From Streptomyces sp. BHT-5-2 (lineage in GTDB: Bacteria; Actinomycetota; Actinomycetes; Streptomycetales; Streptomycetaceae), in assembly GCF_019774615.1 (NCBI RefSeq), contig NZ_CP081497.1, positions 1,550,001 to 1,614,000 on the forward strand: DNA of 64,000 bases, read 5' to 3'. Positions within the stretch are counted from its first letter, which is position 1; the number at the start of each line of letters is the position of its first letter. The notes below the pieces were generated by a model that made no database searches, had not been told where the DNA came from, and saw only the letters and a program-made list of their open reading frames with translations. This document shows positions 47,737 to 56,956 of this stretch, piece by piece. Position numbers and translations under genes: made by a program.

Positions 47737-48492
47737 GTGACACAGAGCTCCACCGCCACCGACCTGTGGGTCCGGCGCTACCACCCCGCCCCCGCAGCCG
47801 GCTCCCGGCTGATGTGCTTCCCGCACGCGGGTGGCTCCGCCAGCTTCTACTTCCCGGTGTCCACCGCGCTCTCCGGCTGCGTCGAGGTCCTCGCGATGCA
47901 GTACCCGGGCCGTCAGGACCGGCACGGCGAGCCGCCGATCGGGAGCATTTCCGTCATGGCCGACCAACTGGCCGACGCCCTGCGCCCGTGGACCGACCGG
48001 CCCTTCGCCTTCTTCGGGCACAGCATGGGCGCCGTGCTGGCGTTCGAGACCGCGCGGCGCCTGGAGAAGGACGGCATCAGCCCCACCATGCTGTTCCTCT
48101 CCGGCCGCCGGGCCCCCTCGGTCTTCTACGACGAGACCGTCCACCAGCGCGACGACGAGGGCCTGATAGCCGAGCTGAAGAAGCTGAGCGGCACGGACGC
48201 ACGCGTCCTCGGTGACGAGGAGATCCTGCGGATGGTGCTCCCGGCCATCCGCAGCGACTACCGGGCCATCGAGACCTACCGCTGCGAGCCGGGCGCCAAG
48301 GTCGCCTGCCCCGTGACCGTCCTCACCGGCGACGACGACCCCCGCACCACCATCGAGGACGCCCGCGGCTGGCAGGACCACACCGACGGCCCCTTCGACC
48401 TCGCCGTCTACCCCGGAGGCCACTTCTACCTGGCCGACCACCAGGAGGACATCAACAAGCGCCTCGTCGCCCACGCCCGCTCGACCACCTGA
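47737..48492 (+). CDS. Type II thioesterase (alpha/beta hydrolase)
   Basis: A 251-residue editing thioesterase of the PKS/NRPS-associated type. MCFPHAGGSASFYFPVS is the oxyanion region, Ser96 lies in FFGHSMGAVLAFE, Asp in VLTGDDDPRTT and His229 in YPGGHFYLADH; the triad is complete. Such enzymes remove aberrant acyl groups from carrier proteins. GTG 47737 follows GAGGAAGGG (47719-47727). With no carrier protein in the window it has no partner here apart from the KS-AT remnant 1 kb upstream, which suggests both are relics or trans-acting parts of a cluster elsewhere. Confidence 0.92.
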   Translation: MTQSSTATDLWVRRYHPAPAAGSRLMCFPHAGGSASFYFPVSTALSGCVEVLAMQYPGRQDRHGEPPIGSISVMADQLADALRPWTDRPFAFFGHSMGAVLAFETARRLEKDGISPTMLFLSGRRAPSVFYDETVHQRDDEGLIAELKKLSGTDARVLGDEEILRMVLPAIRSDYRAIETYRCEPGAKVACPVTVLTGDDDPRTTIEDARGWQDHTDGPFDLAVYPGGHFYLADHQEDINKRLVAHARSTT

Positions 48493-48609
48493 CGCAGGCC
48501 ACACCCACCACGACCGCCGAGGCCCGGCCGAGCACCCCGGGCCTCGGCGGAGCCGTTTCCAGGGGCAACCGGCACGATCGGACGCGCAACGCAACTCCCC
48601 GCTCCGGCC

Positions 48610-48640
48610 TGTGGAAAACCGCTCGCGCGAGTTGTCCACA
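48610..48640. promoter_or_regulatory. Two opposed DnaA boxes
   Basis: TTGTCCACA (the streptomycete DnaA-box consensus) is at 48632-48640. The reverse-strand TTTTCCACA (one mismatch) is at 48610-48618. The two face each other 13 bp apart, just upstream of the DUF4192 gene at 48681. Confidence 0.55.
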
Positions 48641-48680
48641 GGGGTCGCGGAACGTCGAGCCGCCGCGGGATCTTCGAGCC

Positions 48681-50285
48681 ATGAATCCACACAACGAACC
48701 CCACGACCCCACCCCCGACGACGCCCGAACCCACGACGCCGAATCCCGCGCCACCCACCCCGACCCCACCGACTCCCACACCGCCAACTCCCGTGCCGGC
48801 AAGCCGCACTCCGCCAACCCCCGCCCCGACGAAACCTACGACCCTCCGAGCCCCTCACTCTTCTGCAACACCAACACCCCACTCACCGACCCGGCGAACC
48901 CCACCGACCCTGAGAACCCCACCGACCCCGCGGCCGCAGTCGACTCCGCCCCGGCCAGCCCGTCCCCGCCCCCACCCACCGAGCCCCAGGTCACCCTCCG
49001 CGGGCCCGCCGAACTCGCCGACGCGCTGCCGTATCTCCTCGGTTTCTATCCGGACGACAGCATCGTCATGGTCGCCCTGCACGGCGAACGCACCCGCTTC
49101 GGCGGCCGACTCCGGCTCGGCATCCCCACCGACCCCTCCCACTGGCCCGACGTCGGCGACCAGCTCGCCGACTGCCTGATCTCCGGCGCCCGCAAGCGCT
49201 CCGACCGCCTCGTCGGCATCCTCGTCTTCCTCTGCCAGGAGCCCGCACCGGGCGAGACCGGCCAGGACGTCAAGGAACGCCTCCGCCCCCTGGCACAGCG
49301 GCTCCGCACCGCCTGCGGCTCCCTGGACGTGCCCGTACTGGAAGCCCTGTGCCTCTCCAACGGCCGCTTCTGGTCCTACTGTTGCCCCGACTACCGCTGC
49401 TGCCCCGCCGACGGCACACCCCTGTTCCTGCCCGGCACGTCCGTCATGGCCGCGGCCGCCGCCTACGCGGGCATGCAGGTGCGCGGTTCGCTCAAGGAGA
49501 TGGACGCCCGGCTGGCGCCCCGCACCGGCCCACGCGGCGTCGACCAGGAGAAGGCCCTGGACGAGGCGGCCTCCGAACTCCTGCCGCGCATGCTCCGCCC
49601 GGACGGCGTCGGCACCGTCCGGCGGGACACCCTCGAACTGGCCGCCGCGATGATCCACCGTTTCCGCCGGGACACCCCCTCGGGCAGCACCCGCGCCCGG
49701 GACGCCTGCGACGACGCGCTGATCACCGATGCCGAGGCCGCCACCCTGATCCTCGGCCTCCAGGACCGCGCCACCCGGGACCGGGCCGCGGAGTGGATGG
49801 ACGGCCCCGACGCCGCCGCGGCCCTCCGCCTCTGGCGCGCCCTCGCCCGCCGCTGCACCGGCGGCTACGACGAACACGCCGCGGCGCCCCTGACCCTCGC
49901 GGGCTGGGTCTGCTGGTCCACGGCCGACGGCCCCTCCGCACGCGTCGCCCTCAGCCGCGCCCTGACCGCCGACCCCGACTGCGTCTTCGCCCAGCTACTG
50001 CATCGCGCCATCAACGAGGGCCTGGATCCCGAGCCACTGCGCCGCTGCCTGCGCCGGCAACGCGAGGAGGCCGAGGCCGAGACCGAGGCCGAGACGGCCT
50101 CCACCGGCGGCGAGGCGACCACAACGGGCCCCGGCCGCACCGCGCAACGGCCGACCGCCCCACCACGCCCAGGAAACTCCGCCCGGCGCCGCGGCCCACG
50201 GGGCGGCAGCCGCCCCGGTCCCCGGACGACCGGAGCGCCGGGCAACCGCCGGACCGGACGGGACGGTGACCGAAGTCGGCGGTGA
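48681..50285 (+). CDS. DUF4192 domain-containing protein
   Basis: A 534-residue actinobacterial protein. Residues 1-100 are Pro/Asp/Thr/Asn-rich and disordered. The DUF4192 core begins LRGPAELADALPYLLGFYPDDSIVMVALHG and runs to about residue 440, including a Cys cluster (SYCCPDYRCCPADGTPL) and TPR-like LAGWVCWSTADGPSARVALSRAL. The last 75 residues are Arg/Gly/Pro-rich. The family is widespread in Streptomyces and uncharacterised; the Cys cluster suggests metal or redox binding. The start ATG has only weak ribosome-site support. It is followed by a debranching-like gene after 105 nt. Confidence 0.85.
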   Translation: MNPHNEPHDPTPDDARTHDAESRATHPDPTDSHTANSRAGKPHSANPRPDETYDPPSPSLFCNTNTPLTDPANPTDPENPTDPAAAVDSAPASPSPPPPTEPQVTLRGPAELADALPYLLGFYPDDSIVMVALHGERTRFGGRLRLGIPTDPSHWPDVGDQLADCLISGARKRSDRLVGILVFLCQEPAPGETGQDVKERLRPLAQRLRTACGSLDVPVLEALCLSNGRFWSYCCPDYRCCPADGTPLFLPGTSVMAAAAAYAGMQVRGSLKEMDARLAPRTGPRGVDQEKALDEAASELLPRMLRPDGVGTVRRDTLELAAAMIHRFRRDTPSGSTRARDACDDALITDAEAATLILGLQDRATRDRAAEWMDGPDAAAALRLWRALARRCTGGYDEHAAAPLTLAGWVCWSTADGPSARVALSRALTADPDCVFAQLLHRAINEGLDPEPLRRCLRRQREEAEAETEAETASTGGEATTTGPGRTAQRPTAPPRPGNSARRRGPRGGSRPGPRTTGAPGNRRTGRDGDRSRR

Positions 50286-50390
50286 CTGCGAGGGGCGAGG
50301 TGCGGCCGGCGTGACCTGGTCGCCGGCCGCACCGTTCACCTGTATGGCGCAGTCCGTACGGAGCCCCGACCTCACCAGGGAGCACACAGC

Positions 50391-52496
50391 GTGCCAGGGA
50401 TTGTCCCCACCACCCAGCCGATCCACCGGCCCACCGGAGACCGACGTACCACGCCGGCCCGGCCGCCCCAGCCCCAACCCGTCCACGCGGCACTGGTCTG
50501 CATGGCCCTGCCCTCGCTCACCGTGTCGTCCACCACGGGACAGCTCACCGGCCAGGGCCTGGACGGCAGCTACCGCGACGGCCGCCGCATCCTGTCCCGC
50601 TGCGAACTGCGCGCCGCGGGCAGCGAACCGCTCGTCGTCCAGGGGCGGTTGATCGCCGCGGACCGCGCCCGCTTCACCGGCGTACTCCGCAGGGCGGGCG
50701 AGCGCGGGCCCGACCCGGAGATCCGCGTCGAGCGGCTGCGGTTCGCCGACGGCACCGAGCGCATCACCTTCCACAGCAGCGCCACCCGGCCCGTCCGCCT
50801 GCCCGTCGAACTCCACCTGGGCACCGACCTCGCGGACCTCGGTGCCGTCGCCGTCGGCCTCCCCGGCCCCGAACTCCGCGCCGCCGTCCACGGATCCGGC
50901 CTCCGCTGGTCGGGACGCGGCGCCCACGCCGTGGTGACCGCCGACCCCGCACCCCAGGACGCCCTGGCCTCCGCCGGCCTGCTCCGCTGGGACCTGGAAC
51001 TGCCGCCCGGGGGCAGGCGCACCATCACCCTCCACCCCCGCCTGGAACACAGCACGGGCGGCCCGCCGACCCCGGCCGGACGCGGCGGCACCCCCCTGGT
51101 CCCCGGCCCGCGCACCGGCCCCGCCGGCCCCCGCCCCCGCAGTGAACGGCCCCCGCGTTCCTGGTCCGACGCCCGCCTGGAGTGCGACGACGCCCGCGCC
51201 GACGCCCTCCTGGCCGGCAGCCTCGACGACCTGCACGGCCTGCTGATGCGCGACCCGGCCCTGCCCACGGACGTCTTCGTCGCTGGCGGTTTCCCCTGGC
51301 GCTGCGGCCTCGCGCCCGCCGAGGCCCTGTGGACGGCCCGGATGCTGCTCCCCCTCGGCACCCGCCTGGCCGCCTCCACCCTGCGCACCCTGGCCCGCAC
51401 CCAACAAGCCACCCCAGGGGCGGATTTCGGCCGAATCCCCGGCCCCCTCCGGGACTCCGGACCGCACGCCCCGCCCGCCTGCACCGGCATCGAAGCCACC
51501 CTCCTCTTCCCGGTGGTCCTCGCCGAGGCCCGCCGCTGGGGCCTGCCGGACCAGGAGACCGAACGCCTGCTGCCCGCCGCCGAACGCTGCCTCCAGTGGC
51601 TCCGCACGGCCACCGACCCGCGCGGCGCCGACCGCGGCGGCTATCTCCCCGACCCCGCACCCCACGGCCCCTACCGCTGTGAGACCCAGGCCCATGCCCA
51701 CCGCGCCGCGGTCCTCGGCGCCGACCTCCTGGAGGACTGCGGAGCCCCCGGCGCCGCCGCACTCCGCCACTGGGCGACAGAACTGCGCGCCCGCTTCCGC
51801 ACCGACTTCTGGGCCGAGGACCGCACCGGTGGACGCCCCGCCGCCCTCCTCACCGGCGACGGCCGCCAGGTCTCCCACCTCGGCGCCACCGCCGCCCATC
51901 TCCTCGACACCGGCCTGCTCGGCGGCGGAACCTTCGCCCCCGGCCTCCTGGACGCCGCCCAGACCGACCAACTGGCCCGACTTCTCCGCGGCCCCGCCCT
52001 GGACTCCGGATGGGGCCTGCGCGGACTCGGCGCCAAGGAGAGCGGCTACAACCCGTTCGGCCACCGTGGCGGCGCGGTCCGCGTCCACGAAACCGCCGTC
52101 GCCGCCGCCGGACTCGCCGCGGCCGGCCACGAAGCCGCCGCCGGCACCCTGACCAAGGGCATCCTCGACGCCGCCGAGAGCTTCGGCCATCGCCTGCCCG
52201 AGATGTTCGCGGGCGAGCAGCGCACCGCCGGCGGCGTGCCCGTCCCGCACCCGGCGGCCTGCCGCCCCGCGGCCGTCGCGGCGGCCGGCGCGGTGCAGAT
52301 GCTCATCGCTCTCGCGGGACTGCGCCCCGACGTCCCGGCCGGAACGGTCGCCGTCCGCCCCCTCGGCACCACCCCGCTCGGCGCGATGCAGTTGACCGGA
52401 CTGACCGTCGCCGAGCAGCCCTTCGCCGTACGGATCGGCCGGCTCGGCATGGGAATGGTCGAGGAGGCCGCGGACGGCCTGCAACTGGGGTCGTGA
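50391..52496 (+). CDS. Glycogen-debranching-like (amylo-alpha-1,6-glucosidase) protein
   Basis: A 701-residue protein. Residues 25-270 form a beta-sandwich N-terminal domain (ALPSLTVSSTTGQLTGQGLDG and RTITLHPRLEHS), matching the glycogen debranching enzyme N-terminal domain. Residues 280-700 are an (alpha/alpha)6 barrel with DVFVAGGFPWRCGLAPAEALWTARMLL and GWGLRGLGAKESGYNPFGHRGGAVRVHETAVAA. The catalytic acid/base cannot be placed with confidence. It is likely to hydrolyse alpha-1,6 or mannosyl-type linkages. GTG 50391 follows AGGGAGC. It lies between the DUF4192 and Nudix genes on the same strand. Confidence 0.85.
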   Translation: MPGIVPTTQPIHRPTGDRRTTPARPPQPQPVHAALVCMALPSLTVSSTTGQLTGQGLDGSYRDGRRILSRCELRAAGSEPLVVQGRLIAADRARFTGVLRRAGERGPDPEIRVERLRFADGTERITFHSSATRPVRLPVELHLGTDLADLGAVAVGLPGPELRAAVHGSGLRWSGRGAHAVVTADPAPQDALASAGLLRWDLELPPGGRRTITLHPRLEHSTGGPPTPAGRGGTPLVPGPRTGPAGPRPRSERPPRSWSDARLECDDARADALLAGSLDDLHGLLMRDPALPTDVFVAGGFPWRCGLAPAEALWTARMLLPLGTRLAASTLRTLARTQQATPGADFGRIPGPLRDSGPHAPPACTGIEATLLFPVVLAEARRWGLPDQETERLLPAAERCLQWLRTATDPRGADRGGYLPDPAPHGPYRCETQAHAHRAAVLGADLLEDCGAPGAAALRHWATELRARFRTDFWAEDRTGGRPAALLTGDGRQVSHLGATAAHLLDTGLLGGGTFAPGLLDAAQTDQLARLLRGPALDSGWGLRGLGAKESGYNPFGHRGGAVRVHETAVAAAGLAAAGHEAAAGTLTKGILDAAESFGHRLPEMFAGEQRTAGGVPVPHPAACRPAAVAAAGAVQMLIALAGLRPDVPAGTVAVRPLGTTPLGAMQLTGLTVAEQPFAVRIGRLGMGMVEEAADGLQLGS

Positions 52497-52508
52497 AGCC
52501 CGCATGAC

Positions 52509-52537
52509 CTGTTTATCGTCAGGCGGACGACTATGAT
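52509..52537 (+). promoter_or_regulatory. Nudix-regulator promoter with inverted repeat in the spacer
   Basis: A -10 element TATGAT is at 52532-52537, so transcription would begin at or next to the ATG at 52544 (leaderless). Between it and a weak -35 (around 52509-52516) lies TCGTC (52516-52520) with GACGA (52526-52530), a 5-bp inverted repeat with a 5-nt gap. The longer arms TTATCGTC and GACGACTA match at six of eight positions. This is where an autorepressor would bind. Confidence 0.5.
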
Positions 52538-52543
52538 CGCGAC

Positions 52544-53314
52544 ATGCCTCCCTACGACCCGTCGGCCTTCCCGCCCTTCGCTGTCACCGTCGACCTGGTC
52601 GTGCTCACCGTGCGCCGCCACGCCCTGTGCGCGCTGGCCGTACGCCGCGGTGAGCCGCCGTTCCAGGGCCGCTGGGCCCTGCCCGGCGGATTCGTCCGCG
52701 CCGACGAGGACCTGGCGGAGGCGGCCGGCCGCGAGCTCGCCGAGGAGACCGGCCTGCACGCCTACCCGCCGGAGGGCAGTCCGCCGCCCGCGTACGGAGC
52801 GCACCTCGAACAGCTCGCCACCTACGGCGACCCCAAGCGCGACCCCCGCATGCGCGTGGTCAGCGTCGCGCACCTCGTCCTCGCCCCCGACCTGCCGGCC
52901 CCCCGAGCCGGCGGCGACGCCCACAGCGCCCGCTGGGCCCCCGTCGAAACCCTCCTGGACCAGGACGCCAACGCCCATACCCGCGACGGCGACCTGACCG
53001 CCCCGCTCGCCTTCGACCACGCGCGCATCCTCGCCGACGGCGTGGAACGCGCCCGCTCGAAGATCGAATACTCCTCGCTCGCCACGGCCTTCTGCCCGCC
53101 GGAGTTCACCGTCGGCGAGCTGCGCCGCGTCTACGAGGCGGTCTGGGGCGTCGCGCTCGACCCCCGCAACTTCCACCGCAAGGTCACCGGCACCCCCGGC
53201 TTCCTCGTCCCCACCGGCGGCACCACCACCCGCCAGGGCGGCCGCCCCGCCCAGCTCTTCCGCGCCGGCGGCGCCACCCTCCTCAACCCGCCCATGCTGC
53301 GCCCAGAGGTCTGA
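52544..53314 (+). CDS. NrtR-like Nudix-domain regulator with winged-helix C-terminus
   Basis: A 256-residue protein. Residues 10-150 are a Nudix fold, with a complete Nudix box from Gly49 (GFVRADEDLAEAAGRELAEETGL, in Gx5Ex7REUxEExGU order). The C-terminal 90 residues (SKIEYSSLATAFCPPEFTVGELRRVYEAVWG ... FHRKV) are the winged helix of NrtR-type regulators, which bind DNA and release it in response to ADP-ribose or related metabolites. The complete box means it may also hydrolyse ADP-ribose. No NAD biosynthesis gene is adjacent. Upstream promoter overlaps an inverted repeat, fitting autorepression. Confidence 0.88.
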   Translation: MPPYDPSAFPPFAVTVDLVVLTVRRHALCALAVRRGEPPFQGRWALPGGFVRADEDLAEAAGRELAEETGLHAYPPEGSPPPAYGAHLEQLATYGDPKRDPRMRVVSVAHLVLAPDLPAPRAGGDAHSARWAPVETLLDQDANAHTRDGDLTAPLAFDHARILADGVERARSKIEYSSLATAFCPPEFTVGELRRVYEAVWGVALDPRNFHRKVTGTPGFLVPTGGTTTRQGGRPAQLFRAGGATLLNPPMLRPEV

Positions 53315-54055
53315 CACCCACCCGCACCCCGGGAAACTGCCACACGACGCGACCCACGCCACGCCCCCACGCCGGCCATCGCCGCACGACGACCGCCTCG
53401 TTTACCCACACCCAACAGCCTCCACGTTGTCAACCATCCGCCCCTGAACTCACCCTCCCCGGTGACGTCACGCCCCAGGCAACAGCACCGCCCCCGGCGG
53501 CCCACCCACCAAGGCGGCTGCGAAACCCCGACGCCCCGAGCGAAATCACCCCGGCCGGCCACCGAGCCAACCGCACCCCCCACCGCCATCGCCCCCCGGA
53601 GATCGCGACACGGCTCCCGCCAACTCATCTGCCCCTCAAGGCCACTGGCGCCCGATCCGACCACCATCGCGACAGCGGCCCCACTCCCCATTGCCGCACC
53701 CTCCGCACCGCACCGAGCCGGCCCTCCGCCCAAGGCCCCTCGGCAGCCTTCCGGAAACGATCGAGGCGTTCCGGTCATGGCGCCGCCAAGGCCCCAACCA
53801 GGAGTCACCACAGGGGCGTTGCTCCGATGGTCCTGGGCTGCGCTTATGTGTTCAGCGTGCTAACGGGCCGGAGGCGCTGATCGGCCAAAACGTCCGCTTC
53901 CAGGCCCCGTTGTTGCGCCCCCTGTCCACAACTCACCGCCGAAAGCGCATTTCTTTCCGATAAAGCGTCAATTGCGAGATAACGGGCGATCACCCTTTCG
54001 TGTGCTTTTCACCAAAGACCTCAAGGCCGTTCAGGGTGCCGCCGACAAAGGATGC
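53315..54055. other. 741-nt whiH upstream region
   Basis: No gene is supported here. 53315-53700 is Pro/Arg-coding-like low-complexity DNA. CTGTCCACA at 53922-53930 is one base from the DnaA box. A possible sigma-WhiG -10 (CCGATAA) lies at 53957-53963. The long leader and lack of ORF are usual for whiH in streptomycetes. Confidence 0.5.
53957..53963 (+). promoter_or_regulatory. Candidate sigma-WhiG -10 element for whiH
   Basis: CCGATAA matches the core of the sigma-WhiG -10 consensus GCCGATAA. The expected -35 TAAA is not found at the right distance; GAAA at 53941-53944 is only 12 nt upstream. whiH of S. coelicolor is known to be WhiG-dependent. Start of transcription would be about 86 nt before the GTG. 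Confidence 0.4.
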
Positions 54056-54985
54056 GTGAGTACCCTTGCGCACACCATGATGACCGCGGCTCGCCCCGGC
54101 GACACCGGCCTCGCAGGCCCCGGCGAGCTTGACCGCTACCCCTACGCCAACGCGGCCAACGCGACCGGCCAGGACCGCGCAGAGCGCGTCGCCCCGGTCT
54201 GGGAAGGCTCCGAGGCAGACATCGGCCGGGTCGGCCGGCGCGCGGCGGGCAGCCGCGGCCGCGGCCTCCACGGCCAACTCGTCCAGCAGCTCGGCCAGAT
54301 GATCGTCTCCGGCGATCTCGGTGCCGACCGCCCGCTCGTCCCCGAGGAGATCGGCCAGCGCTTCGAGGTCTCCCGCACCGTCGTCCGCGAGTCACTGCGC
54401 GTCCTCGAAGCCAAGGGCCTGGTGAGCGCGCGCCCGAACGTGGGCACCCGGGTGCGCCCGGTCAGCGACTGGAACCTCCTCGACCCCGACATCATCGAAT
54501 GGCGCGCCTACGGGCCGCAGCGCGACGACCAGCGTCGCGAGCTGTGCGAGCTGCGCTGGACGATCGAGCCGCTCGCCGCCCGGCTCGCCGCCGGCCACGG
54601 TCGCGAGGACATCCAGCAGCGGCTCGCGGACATGGTCGAGATCATGGGCCACTCCGCTGCCCAGGGCGACACCATGACCTTCAACCGCGCCGACGCCGAG
54701 TTCCACACCCTGCTCCTCCAGCTCGCCGGCAACCGCATGCTCGAGCACCTCGCCGGCATCGTCACCTCCGCCCTGCAGGTCTCCGGTGGCTCCGGCAGCG
54801 GCTGCGAGCGGCCCGTCGAGACATCCGTGGGCCAGCACATGAGGGTCGTCGACGCCATCGGTTCCGGCGACGCCACCGCCGCCGAGTCCGCGATGCGCCA
54901 GCTCCTCGCCGCCCACGGCGAGACCGGCGGCCAGGGGGCCGGGGCGCCGGTGGACCACGTCGTCCCCGCGCCGCGCGAGCACTGA
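54056..54985 (+). CDS. whiH: Sporulation GntR-family regulator WhiH
   Basis: A 309-residue GntR/FadR-type regulator of aerial hypha septation. The DNA-binding part is HGQLVQQLGQMIVSGDLG ... EEIGQRFEVSRTVVRESLRV, and the effector domain is an all-helical FCD bundle (LRWTIEPLAARLAAGHGRED, FNRADAEFHTLLLQLAGN). The head STLAHTMMTAARPGD and the placement directly upstream of hrdB agree with S. coelicolor WhiH. GTG 54056 follows AAAGGA closely; later ATGs at 54077 or 54080 would shorten it by 7-8 residues. It probably responds to an organic acid and represses itself. Confidence 0.9.
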   Translation: MSTLAHTMMTAARPGDTGLAGPGELDRYPYANAANATGQDRAERVAPVWEGSEADIGRVGRRAAGSRGRGLHGQLVQQLGQMIVSGDLGADRPLVPEEIGQRFEVSRTVVRESLRVLEAKGLVSARPNVGTRVRPVSDWNLLDPDIIEWRAYGPQRDDQRRELCELRWTIEPLAARLAAGHGREDIQQRLADMVEIMGHSAAQGDTMTFNRADAEFHTLLLQLAGNRMLEHLAGIVTSALQVSGGSGSGCERPVETSVGQHMRVVDAIGSGDATAAESAMRQLLAAHGETGGQGAGAPVDHVVPAPREH

Positions 54986-55386
54986 AGGCTCGTACCCGAC
55001 CGCGTGCGGACCGTAAGCACCGCGCGGCCTCGTGCCCCGTACGCCCCTGCCGAGGGCGCGCCGTACGTACCGAAGGAGCGCAAGATCGCCGGATCCGGGG
55101 CATCGTCCGGATCCGGCGGAAGACTTTGAGAGGATTGCAGGGCATATGACGGGGAAGGGGTCGTTATGGGGTGTGACTCGGGCCACGCAGATTGGGCGTA
55201 ACGCTCTCCCAGGAAGCGCGATGACGTAAGAGGTGATAGCCGAGGAGGGAATACGAGCGGCGTTCGTGGCGCTGTTCAACTCCCCGGTTGCCCCTGCGCC
55301 GTCGGTCCATCCCCACCGGCGGTCGTCGGCTCCGATCCACAGTGGACGGGGTCGGAAGCCGTTTCCATCGTTCCGAGAGGTTGTTC
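54986..55386. other. 401-nt hrdB promoter region
   Basis: The hrdB leader has AT-rich pockets around 55130-55155 and 55195-55250, where promoters are expected. A GGAAT at 55248-55252 was considered as the sigma-R element reported for hrdB p2, but the GTT falls at 21 instead of 18-19 nt. No promoter is assigned. GAGAGG at 55375-55380 is the hrdB ribosome site. Confidence 0.5.
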
Positions 55387-56937
55387 GTGTCGGCCAGCAC
55401 ATCCCGTACGCTCCCGCCGGAGATCGCCGAGTCCGAGTCTGTGATGGCGCTCATCGAGCGGGGAAAGGCAGATGGGCAGATCGCCGGCGATGACGTGCGT
55501 CGGGCCTTCGAGGCTGACCAGATTCCGCCAACCCAGTGGAAGAACGTTCTGCGCAGCCTCAACCAGATCCTCGACGAGGAGGGTGTGACGCTGATGGTCA
55601 GTGCCGCAGAGGCGCCCAAGCGCACCCGCAAGAGCGTCGCAGCGAAGAGTCCGGCGAAGCGCACCGCCACCAAGACCGTCGCGGCCAAGACCGCCACGGT
55701 GAAGAAGACCACCACCGCATCCGCCGCCACCACCGTGGCGGACCCGGTCATCGGTGAGTCCGAGTCCGAGCCTGTCAAGAAGGCCGCGGCGAAGAAGACG
55801 GCCGCCAAGAAGACGGTCGCGAAGAAGACCACGGCCAAGAAGGCCACCGCGAAGAAGACCGCGGCCAAGAAGGACGTCGACGACCTGCTCGAAGACGACC
55901 TGACCGAGGAGACCCCGGCGCCCGGCAAGGGCGAGCCCACCGACGCCGAGACCGCCGAGAACGCCGGCTTCGTCCTGTCTGACGAGGACGAGGACGACGC
56001 GCCCGCGCAGCAGGTCGCCGCCGCCGGCGCCACCGCCGACCCGGTCAAGGACTACCTCAAGCAGATCGGCAAGGTCCCGCTGCTCAACGCCGAGCAGGAG
56101 GTCGAGCTCGCCAAGCGCATCGAGGCGGGTCTGTTCGCCGAGGACAAGCTCGCCAACAGCGACAAGCTCGCACCGAAGCTCAAGCGCGAGCTGGAGATCA
56201 TCGCCGAGGACGGCCGCCGGGCGAAGAACCACCTCCTGGAGGCCAACCTCCGTCTGGTCGTCTCCCTGGCCAAGCGGTACACCGGCCGCGGCATGCTCTT
56301 CCTGGACCTGATCCAGGAGGGCAACCTCGGTCTGATCCGTGCGGTCGAGAAGTTCGACTACACCAAGGGCTACAAGTTCTCGACCTACGCGACGTGGTGG
56401 ATCCGCCAGGCCATCACCCGCGCCATGGCCGACCAGGCCCGCACGATCCGGATCCCCGTCCACATGGTCGAGGTCATCAACAAGCTGGCCCGCGTCCAGC
56501 GTCAGATGCTCCAGGACCTGGGCCGCGAGCCCACCCCGGAGGAGCTCGCCAAGGAACTGGACATGACCCCCGAGAAGGTCATCGAGGTCCAGAAGTACGG
56601 CCGCGAGCCCATCTCCCTGCACACCCCGCTGGGCGAGGACGGCGACAGCGAGTTCGGTGACCTCATCGAGGACTCCGAGGCCGTCGTCCCGGCCGACGCG
56701 GTCAGCTTCACGCTCCTGCAGGAGCAGCTGCACTCCGTGCTGGACACGCTCTCCGAGCGCGAGGCCGGCGTGGTGTCCATGCGTTTCGGCCTCACGGACG
56801 GCCAGCCCAAGACCCTCGACGAGATCGGCAAGGTCTACGGCGTCACCCGTGAGCGGATCCGCCAGATCGAGTCCAAGACCATGTCGAAGCTGCGCCACCC
56901 GTCGCGCTCCCAGGTGCTGCGCGACTACCTCGACTAG
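55387..56937 (+). CDS. hrdB: Principal RNA polymerase sigma factor HrdB
   Basis: A 516-residue group 1 sigma factor. Residues 1-70 are the conserved head (TLPPEIAESESVMALIERGK). Residues 75-165 are a Lys/Ala/Thr-rich linker with AAKKT-type repeats, known for streptomycete HrdB. Region 1.2 starts DPVKDYLKQIGKVPLL (about 217), regions 2.1-2.4 include NLRLVVSLAKRYTGRGMLF and FSTYATWWIRQAI, and region 4.2 has TLDEIGKVYGVTRERIRQIES. GTG 55387 is set by GAGAGG with 6-nt spacing. It directs transcription of most vegetative genes. A very strong terminator follows. Confidence 0.98.
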   Translation: MSASTSRTLPPEIAESESVMALIERGKADGQIAGDDVRRAFEADQIPPTQWKNVLRSLNQILDEEGVTLMVSAAEAPKRTRKSVAAKSPAKRTATKTVAAKTATVKKTTTASAATTVADPVIGESESEPVKKAAAKKTAAKKTVAKKTTAKKATAKKTAAKKDVDDLLEDDLTEETPAPGKGEPTDAETAENAGFVLSDEDEDDAPAQQVAAAGATADPVKDYLKQIGKVPLLNAEQEVELAKRIEAGLFAEDKLANSDKLAPKLKRELEIIAEDGRRAKNHLLEANLRLVVSLAKRYTGRGMLFLDLIQEGNLGLIRAVEKFDYTKGYKFSTYATWWIRQAITRAMADQARTIRIPVHMVEVINKLARVQRQMLQDLGREPTPEELAKELDMTPEKVIEVQKYGREPISLHTPLGEDGDSEFGDLIEDSEAVVPADAVSFTLLQEQLHSVLDTLSEREAGVVSMRFGLTDGQPKTLDEIGKVYGVTRERIRQIESKTMSKLRHPSRSQVLRDYLD

Positions 56938-56956
56938 CCGAAGAGCTCCGACCGCG

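Noticed and set aside
53691..53963. 90-codon plus-strand frame upstream of whiH
   Set aside because: No ribosome site or recognisable domain, and it ends in the presumed whiH promoter.
55032..55229. Small plus-strand gene between whiH and hrdB
   Set aside because: 65 codons, Arg/Pro-rich, no ribosome site, overlaps the likely hrdB promoters.
55248..55276. Sigma-R promoter for hrdB (GGAAT then GTT)
   Set aside because: GTT lies 21 nt after GGAAT; the known consensus needs 18-19.
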